Assembly (NCBI GenBank): GCA_002686295.1
Contig: NZBB01000037.1
Span: 1 to 8,380 of the forward strand
DNA length: 8,380 nucleotides
Origin: Candidatus Woesearchaeota archaeon
GTDB taxonomy: Archaea > Nanobdellota > Nanobdellia > Woesearchaeales > GCA-2686295
Direction: 5' to 3'
A program made the position numbers and the translations under genes. Of this stretch, positions 6,184 through 8,380 are shown piece after piece (position 1 is the first letter of the stretch; every line of letters starts with the position of its first letter). Under the pieces are notes generated by a model. It saw only the letters and a list, made by a program, of their open reading frames with translations, did not search any database and was not told the origin of the DNA.

Positions 6184-7026
6184 TCATAATTTAATTGATT
6201 TTCCAACGCTCAGAGACCCTTGTTTATTTTTTATATTTAAAGCTAGTATTTTTATAACATCATTTAAAATTTTTGTTGTTAAATTTCTTTTAAAAAATTT
6301 TTTGAAATACATTAAATCTTTGTGAGCATTTGAAATAGAAAATTCCATTTGTTTTTTGTCACCTTTAAAATTTAGTTTAAATATTGATTTTAAAATTGGA
6401 CTGTATAAAGGCCCAGCCTCAATTACTTTTAAAAATTTTTCTGATTTAATTTTATTTTTCTTTAAGATTTTAAGAATTTCTAAAAATAAAATAGTAATAC
6501 TTTGACCATAATAATTATTTATTAATTTTATTTTGTGACCATCACCAACTTTATTCATAAAGAAAATATTTTCTGCGATTGTAAACATTAAAGACCTAAT
6601 ATTTTTAATATCTTTACTCCGACAACCCATCATTAAATTGAGCCTTCCCTTCAAAGCAGCCTCAGGGTTTCTACCCATTGGTGAATCGATGAATTTTATA
6701 TTTTTTTTTTTCAATACATAAAATATTTTTTTGGTAACTTTTGGATCGCTTGTACCTAAATCAATTATAAATTTTGTTTTTTTTTTCAAATTTAAAAAAA
6801 TATTTTTCTCTAATAAAAATTTTTTAACTTGCTTCGAATTGGACAAACATAGGAAAAGTACATCAGTTTTTTCAAAAATTTCTTTTTTTGACTTACAAAT
6901 TTTTATTAAAGATTTGGTCTTCTTTCTATAATCATTAGAATAAACACTATATCCATTTGCCATTAAATTTTTTGCAATAGGTAGTCCCATTTTACCTAAT
7001 CCAATTATTCCAACAGTTTTTCTCAT
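6184..7026 (-). CDS. 3-Hydroxyisobutyrate dehydrogenase-family reductase, YihU (sulfolactaldehyde reductase)-like
   Basis: A 280-residue beta-hydroxyacid dehydrogenase that reduces a small aldehyde acid, or oxidises the alcohol, with NAD(P). The Rossmann start GIIGLGKMGLPIAKNL (6-21) is intact. The second motif reads DSPMGRNPEAALKG (114-127) instead of the family's usual DAPVSGG. From memory, YihU has VGRTSANAITG there, with an Arg (R123) that binds the sulfonate; the same GRx7G spacing is seen here with Arg119. The catalytic Lys167 and following Asn170 sit in KLINNY (167-172), and AHKDL (234-238) is conserved. An anionic substrate with a tetrahedral sulfonate or phosphonate head is therefore plausible. 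It lies on the same strand 135 bases upstream of the phosphonate genes, so a role in that pathway is possible but unproven. The start is the ATG at 7026. An A11 run at 6711-6701 stays in frame. Confidence 0.88.
   Translation of the reverse strand: MRKTVGIIGLGKMGLPIAKNLMANGYSVYSNDYRKKTKSLIKICKSKKEIFEKTDVLFLCLSNSKQVKKFLLEKNIFLNLKKKTKFIIDLGTSDPKVTKKIFYVLKKKNIKFIDSPMGRNPEAALKGRLNLMMGCRSKDIKNIRSLMFTIAENIFFMNKVGDGHKIKLINNYYGQSITILFLEILKILKKNKIKSEKFLKVIEAGPLYSPILKSIFKLNFKGDKKQMEFSISNAHKDLMYFKKFFKRNLTTKILNDVIKILALNIKNKQGSLSVGKSIKL
6701..6711 (-). repeat. A11 homopolymer inside the YihU-like reductase gene
   Basis: Eleven A's on the coding strand encode Lys-Lys-Lys-Asn near residue 107-110 without breaking the frame. 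It belongs to a set of 10-12 base A runs in this window that all encode lysine clusters. Confidence 0.55.
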
Positions 7027-7209
7027 TTAATTAATTTAATTTTCTGAAATCTATAATTTTTTAAACCTTCAAAAATTAACTCCTATTTAATTTAGGTACA
7101 TTTATATCAAACTATTAATAAAAAACCTTTAAAAATAGCAAGTATACGATCTTAAATATTGATAAATAATAAATGGATAAATTGATTTTGTGAACTATAT
7201 TGTTTTGCC
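7027..7209. other. Divergent intergenic region between the reductase and neuA-like genes
   Basis: 183 bases from which two oppositely oriented transcripts must start: the minus-strand series at 7026 and the NeuA-type gene at 7210. I found no convincing -35/-10 pair; TATATT (7196-7201) lies too close to the neuA start for a normal leader and has no matching -35. A short inverted repeat CCTA-N7-TAGG (7082-7096) sits near the middle and could be an operator, but a 4-bp arm is weak. No GGAG-type ribosome site precedes either start. No tRNA, riboswitch or terminator fold is evident. Confidence 0.45.
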
Positions 7210-7908
7210 ATGAGAATAATTTCAATTATACCGGCACGGTCAGGTTCTAAAAGAGTCAAAAATAAAAATATAAAAAAATTAATGGGGTTACCATTGTTAG
7301 CCCATACAGTTATACATTCATTGAATTCAAAATTAATAAGTAGGACTATAGTAAGTACAGACTCCAAAAAATATGCTAATATTGCTCAAAATTATGGAGC
7401 TGAGGTTCCATTCTTAAGACCAGATAATATATCTGGTGATAGATCTACAGATCTTGAATGTTTTAAACATTGCTTAAGTTTTTTAAAAAAAAATGAAAAT
7501 TATGTACCGGATATTATTGTTCATTTAAGAATTACTTATCCGATAAGAGAAAAAAATATAATAGATAATTGTATTAAATTATTTTTAAAAAAAAAAAATT
7601 ATCATTCTCTTAGAACTATTTCAAAATCTGAAGATCCAATAGAGAAAATGTGGTATAAAAAAAAAGATAATTCAATATTTAATCCTATAACAAAAAATAC
7701 GCAAAATCATAGTGTTTCCGATCAATCATTGCCACAAAGTTATCATCAGAATAATTGTGTAGATCTTTTAAGAGTAAAAAATACAATTTTAAAAAATAAA
7801 ATAGCAGGTACAAAAATTTTAGGATATGAAATGCAGCACAATTTTGACATTGATTATCCTGAGGATTTAAAAAAAATAAAACAGTATCTGGCTAAAAATA
7901 AAAATTAA
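7210..7908 (+). CDS. neuA: CMP-N-acylneuraminate (nonulosonate) cytidylyltransferase-like protein
   Basis: A 232-residue cytidylyltransferase that activates a sialic-acid-type (nonulosonic) sugar with CTP to give the CMP-sugar used by glycosyltransferases. The nucleotide loop IPARSGSKRVKNKN (7-20) matches the family's IPARxGSKx..xKN signature, STD (49-51) and RPDN (70-73) follow, and FDIDYPEDL (212-220) near the end carries the metal-binding acidic residues. The segment normally reading LQPTSPLR is LRITYPIR (106-113), a departure that hints at a different nonulosonate (legionaminate or pseudaminate type) or a relaxed site. The start is the only sensible ATG, with no Shine-Dalgarno before it. 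It is the only plus-strand gene in the window, divergent from the reductase and convergent with the NeuB gene, overlapping it by 4 bases. Which sugar it activates cannot be told. Confidence 0.9.
   Translation: MRIISIIPARSGSKRVKNKNIKKLMGLPLLAHTVIHSLNSKLISRTIVSTDSKKYANIAQNYGAEVPFLRPDNISGDRSTDLECFKHCLSFLKKNENYVPDIIVHLRITYPIREKNIIDNCIKLFLKKKNYHSLRTISKSEDPIEKMWYKKKDNSIFNPITKNTQNHSVSDQSLPQSYHQNNCVDLLRVKNTILKNKIAGTKILGYEMQHNFDIDYPEDLKKIKQYLAKNKN
7587..7598 (+). repeat. A12 homopolymer inside the neuA-like gene
   Basis: Twelve A's read as TTA AAA AAA AAA AAT (Leu-Lys-Lys-Lys-Asn, residues 126-130), the same codon pattern as the A12 run in ppd. The frame is intact as given; a one-base change would remove the C-terminal acidic motif. 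Confidence 0.6.
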
Positions 7909-8380
7909 TTTTTTAAATCAGAAACAAACAATGGTTGGTCTTTAATTACTTTTTTTTTTAATTTTTTTCCAATAAAATAATCTAAATGGGATGGATCAAG
8001 TCCTTCTCCACCATTAACTTTAAAAGAAATATCTTGTACTTTTATTTTTTCATTTGGTAAAATTTTTCTAGCAGCAACAATACTTTTTACTTGTTTTTTT
8101 AGTTTTTCTTTTTCTTCTCGCATTTGATGTTTTGTACTTAACCCAAATGCTTTTTTTGCATTGGTTAAATACTCAATAGTTTTTTTCAAACCTACAAACT
8201 CTAAAGAGAAAGCATGATCAGTTCCTTTCATTGCTCTATTTAATGTTACATGTTTTTCTATTACTCTCGCGCCTTTCACAAATGCAACTAGATCCATGGC
8301 AATACCAGATTCGTGAGAGGATAATCCTATAATCGTATTTTTAAACTTTTTCATATATGTATTGATTACATTTAAATGGA
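7905..8380 (-). CDS. neuB: NeuB-type N-acetylneuraminate/nonulosonate synthase, C-terminal part (runs off the right edge)
   Basis: The synthase condenses phosphoenolpyruvate with an N-acyl hexosamine to form a nine-carbon sugar acid. About 157 residues are visible. The frame stays open past the Met at 8354 to the window edge, and the extra residues (HLNVINTY) fit the helix before the conserved GLSSHESG block. The true start is therefore outside and 8354 is an internal Met. Features: VIEKHVTLNRAMKGTDHAFSLE (numbered from the internal Met, about 31-52), matching the EKHFTL...DHxxSL catalytic segment, then an antifreeze-like SAF domain (about 88-146) with NGGEGLDPSHLDYFIGK. A full NeuB is about 340-360 residues, so more than half is missing. 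It shares PEP as substrate with the nearby PEP mutase. Its stop overlaps the neuA-like stop tail-to-tail. Confidence 0.93.
   Translation of the reverse strand, partial: HLNVINTYMKKFKNTIIGLSSHESGIAMDLVAFVKGARVIEKHVTLNRAMKGTDHAFSLEFVGLKKTIEYLTNAKKAFGLSTKHQMREEKEKLKKQVKSIVAARKILPNEKIKVQDISFKVNGGEGLDPSHLDYFIGKKLKKKVIKDQPLFVSDLKN

Noticed and set aside
7152..7367. Minus-strand open frame of 71 codons across the neuA start
   Set aside because: It overlaps the conserved nucleotide loop of the neuA-like gene in antisense, and its translation shows no recognisable motif.
7905..8354. A complete 149-residue small SAF-domain protein starting at the ATG at 8354
   Set aside because: The frame is open upstream of that Met to the window edge and the extra residues continue the NeuB fold, so this is the 3' part of a longer gene.
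1..8380. CRISPR array, tRNA, rRNA, insertion sequence or prophage genes
   Set aside because: No direct-repeat array, transposase, integrase or structural RNA signature was seen; nearly all bases are covered by metabolic and transport genes.

Overview
The window is very AT-rich (about a quarter G+C in the lines I sampled). Its proteins are dominated by Lys, Asn, Ile and Phe, intergenic gaps are short, and A/T runs reach 12 bases. Together with cell-surface sugar genes, this best fits a variable surface-glycan region of a streamlined marine bacterium. SAR11 ('Candidatus Pelagibacter'-like) is my first guess, but this is inferred from composition and gene content, not from a marker gene.

Layout. 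From right to left on the minus strand, 7026 to 1 reads as one long gene series: a YihU/3-hydroxyisobutyrate-type dehydrogenase (7026-6184); a 135-base gap; an APS-kinase-like small kinase (6048-5527); phosphoenolpyruvate mutase with an N-terminal cytidylyltransferase domain (5530-4223); phosphonopyruvate decarboxylase (about 4230-3133); an iron-type alcohol dehydrogenase (3136-2021); the membrane half (1982-942) and ATPase half (936-265) of a PglK/MsbA-like ABC exporter; and the start of an FkbM-like methyltransferase (229 to beyond base 1). The kinase, pepM, ppd and adh genes overlap one another by 4-8 bases and are surely co-translated. At the right end a NeuA-type CMP-sugar synthetase gene (7210-7908) lies alone on the plus strand. 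It meets tail-to-tail the 3' part of a NeuB-type nonulosonate synthase gene (minus strand, 7905 to beyond 8380).

How the genes work together. PEP mutase makes phosphonopyruvate, the decarboxylase pulls it to phosphonoacetaldehyde, and the alcohol dehydrogenase probably reduces that to 2-hydroxyethylphosphonate (HEP). The cytidylyltransferase domain on the mutase has the same architecture as Fom1 of Streptomyces fosfomycin synthesis, which makes HEP-CMP. No methyltransferase or epoxidase of the fosfomycin route is present. Instead the neighbours are a lipid-linked-glycan type exporter, an FkbM methyltransferase and CMP-nonulosonate genes. The most economical reading is that HEP-CMP is an activated donor used to decorate a surface glycan or lipid. 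The acceptor and the transferase are not in this window.

Most notable oddities: the ABC exporter is split exactly at an A10 run where a -1 frameshift, or one extra A, would restore a normal-length fused protein; the dehydrogenase carries the GRx7G loop I associate with sulfolactaldehyde reductase (YihU), next to a phosphonate operon; and the kinase keeps the APS-kinase fold motifs but lacks parts of the APS-binding site.
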